Assembly: GCA_905373295.1 (NCBI GenBank)
Contig: CAJPSJ010000145.1
Coordinates: 1 to 5,068, forward strand
Source: an uncultured Campylobacter sp.
GTDB taxonomy: Bacteria > Campylobacterota > Campylobacteria > Campylobacterales > Campylobacteraceae
Length of the DNA stretch: 5,068 bases
Direction of reading: 5' to 3'
Made by a program: the position numbers and the translations under genes. The notes under the pieces are model-generated. The model did no database searches, had not been told where the DNA came from, and worked only from the letters and a program-made list of their open reading frames with translations. Position 1 is the first letter of the stretch. Each line of letters opens with the position of its first letter. This document shows, in pieces, positions 4,602-5,068 of the stretch.

Positions 4602-5068
4602 ATGAAATTAGTTTGGGTAATGATCCTATGCGCCGCGGCGATTTTGATGATTACGATGGGCATTCGTATGTCATTAGGTCTTTTCGTACAGCCCATAATG
4701 CAAGCAAATTCCCTATCCATCGCGCAAGTAAGCTTTGCGATGGCAACTACGCAGCTGGTATGGGGCTTTTCGCAACCGCTTAGCGGGATACTTGCAGACA
4801 AGCTCGGTGCCTACGTCGTGCTATTTTGGGGCAGCGTGCTTTTGGCGATTAGTTGCACTCTTGTGCCGTTATTTAGTAGTGAAAGCGCGCTTGTATTAAC
4901 GATGGGTTTTGGGCTTGCACTGGGGCTTGGCGCGGGTAGTTTTCCGATTCTAATGAGCCTAATGGCAAAGCGCCTGCCCTTTTCTATCCGCTCGGTTGCT
5001 AGCGGAGTGTTAAATGCAGGCGGCTCGTTCGGGCAGTTTTTATTTGCGCCGATGATTGGGTTTTGTAT
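4602..5068 (+). CDS. Major facilitator superfamily transporter, N-terminal part (partial)
   Basis: The first 155 codons of an inner-membrane transporter that runs off the right edge; full MFS proteins are about 400 aa with 12 helices. The first helix (about residues 3-22) leads into GIRMSLGLFVQP. A second helix follows (about 45-62), then the motif A-like loop GILADKLGAY (62-71) between helices 2 and 3, helix 3 (about 70-90), helix 4 (about 98-118, rich in Gly: GFGLALGLGAG) and the Gly-rich start of helix 5 (SGVLNAGGSFGQF). The GIRMSLGLF and WGFSQPLSGILAD pattern resembles the monocarboxylate/oxalate-formate-antiporter-like branch of MFS, an impression from memory; the substrate cannot be set. 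The start has a good ribosome site and promoter. It diverges from the HIT gene, so the two may share control in the 4439-4601 region. Confidence 0.9.
   Translation, partial: MKLVWVMILCAAAILMITMGIRMSLGLFVQPIMQANSLSIAQVSFAMATTQLVWGFSQPLSGILADKLGAYVVLFWGSVLLAISCTLVPLFSSESALVLTMGFGLALGLGAGSFPILMSLMAKRLPFSIRSVASGVLNAGGSFGQFLFAPMIGFC

Noticed and set aside
4529..4801. 90-aa open frame on the - strand over the MFS start and promoter
   Set aside because: It is antisense to clear MFS transporter sequence and its end runs through the AT-rich promoter region, with no protein-family resemblance.

Overview
The window looks like a chromosomal segment of a Campylobacterales species, most likely a relatively GC-rich Campylobacter. 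The reasons are frequent AAATTT/TTTAAA words between and inside genes, strong AAGGA(G) ribosome sites, a TATAAT -10 with no clear -35, and protein sequences of epsilonproteobacterial type. The genus is an inference from style, not a database result.

Left part (1-1207, + strand): the last 31 codons of an OmpR/PhoB-type response regulator overlap the start of its partner histidine kinase. The kinase has both membrane segments, the phospho-acceptor His box and a complete ATP-binding domain. However, the reading frame breaks near 190-197 in the sensor region, where one base appears to be missing. As given it is a frameshifted gene (or a sequencing error).

Middle part (about 1303-3117, - strand): an AT-rich islet of three genes read in the order 3117 to 1303. 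A membrane-anchored extracytoplasmic protein of 269 aa comes first, then a 64-aa tryptophan-containing orphan, then a 258-aa paralogue of the first protein that starts at TTG inside the orphan's 3' end. The paralogues share a signal-anchor, a strongly conserved juxtamembrane block, two extracytoplasmic cysteines and the same C-terminal tail. I recognise none of the three. This is the most likely place for something undescribed. Tandem anchored paralogues around a small orphan resemble immunity or accessory gene clusters, but nothing in the window proves that.

Right-middle (3252-4438, - strand): a HIT-family nucleotide hydrolase/transferase-like gene overlaps, by ATGA, a stand-alone periplasmic Cache sensor protein. 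The sensor resembles a chemoreceptor sensing domain but stops before a second membrane segment or any output domain. A GC-rich inverted repeat lies between this pair and the AT-rich islet.

Right end (4602-5068, + strand): the first 155 codons of an MFS transporter, divergent from the HIT gene across a 163-base AT-rich promoter region. No tRNA, rRNA, CRISPR array or insertion sequence was seen.
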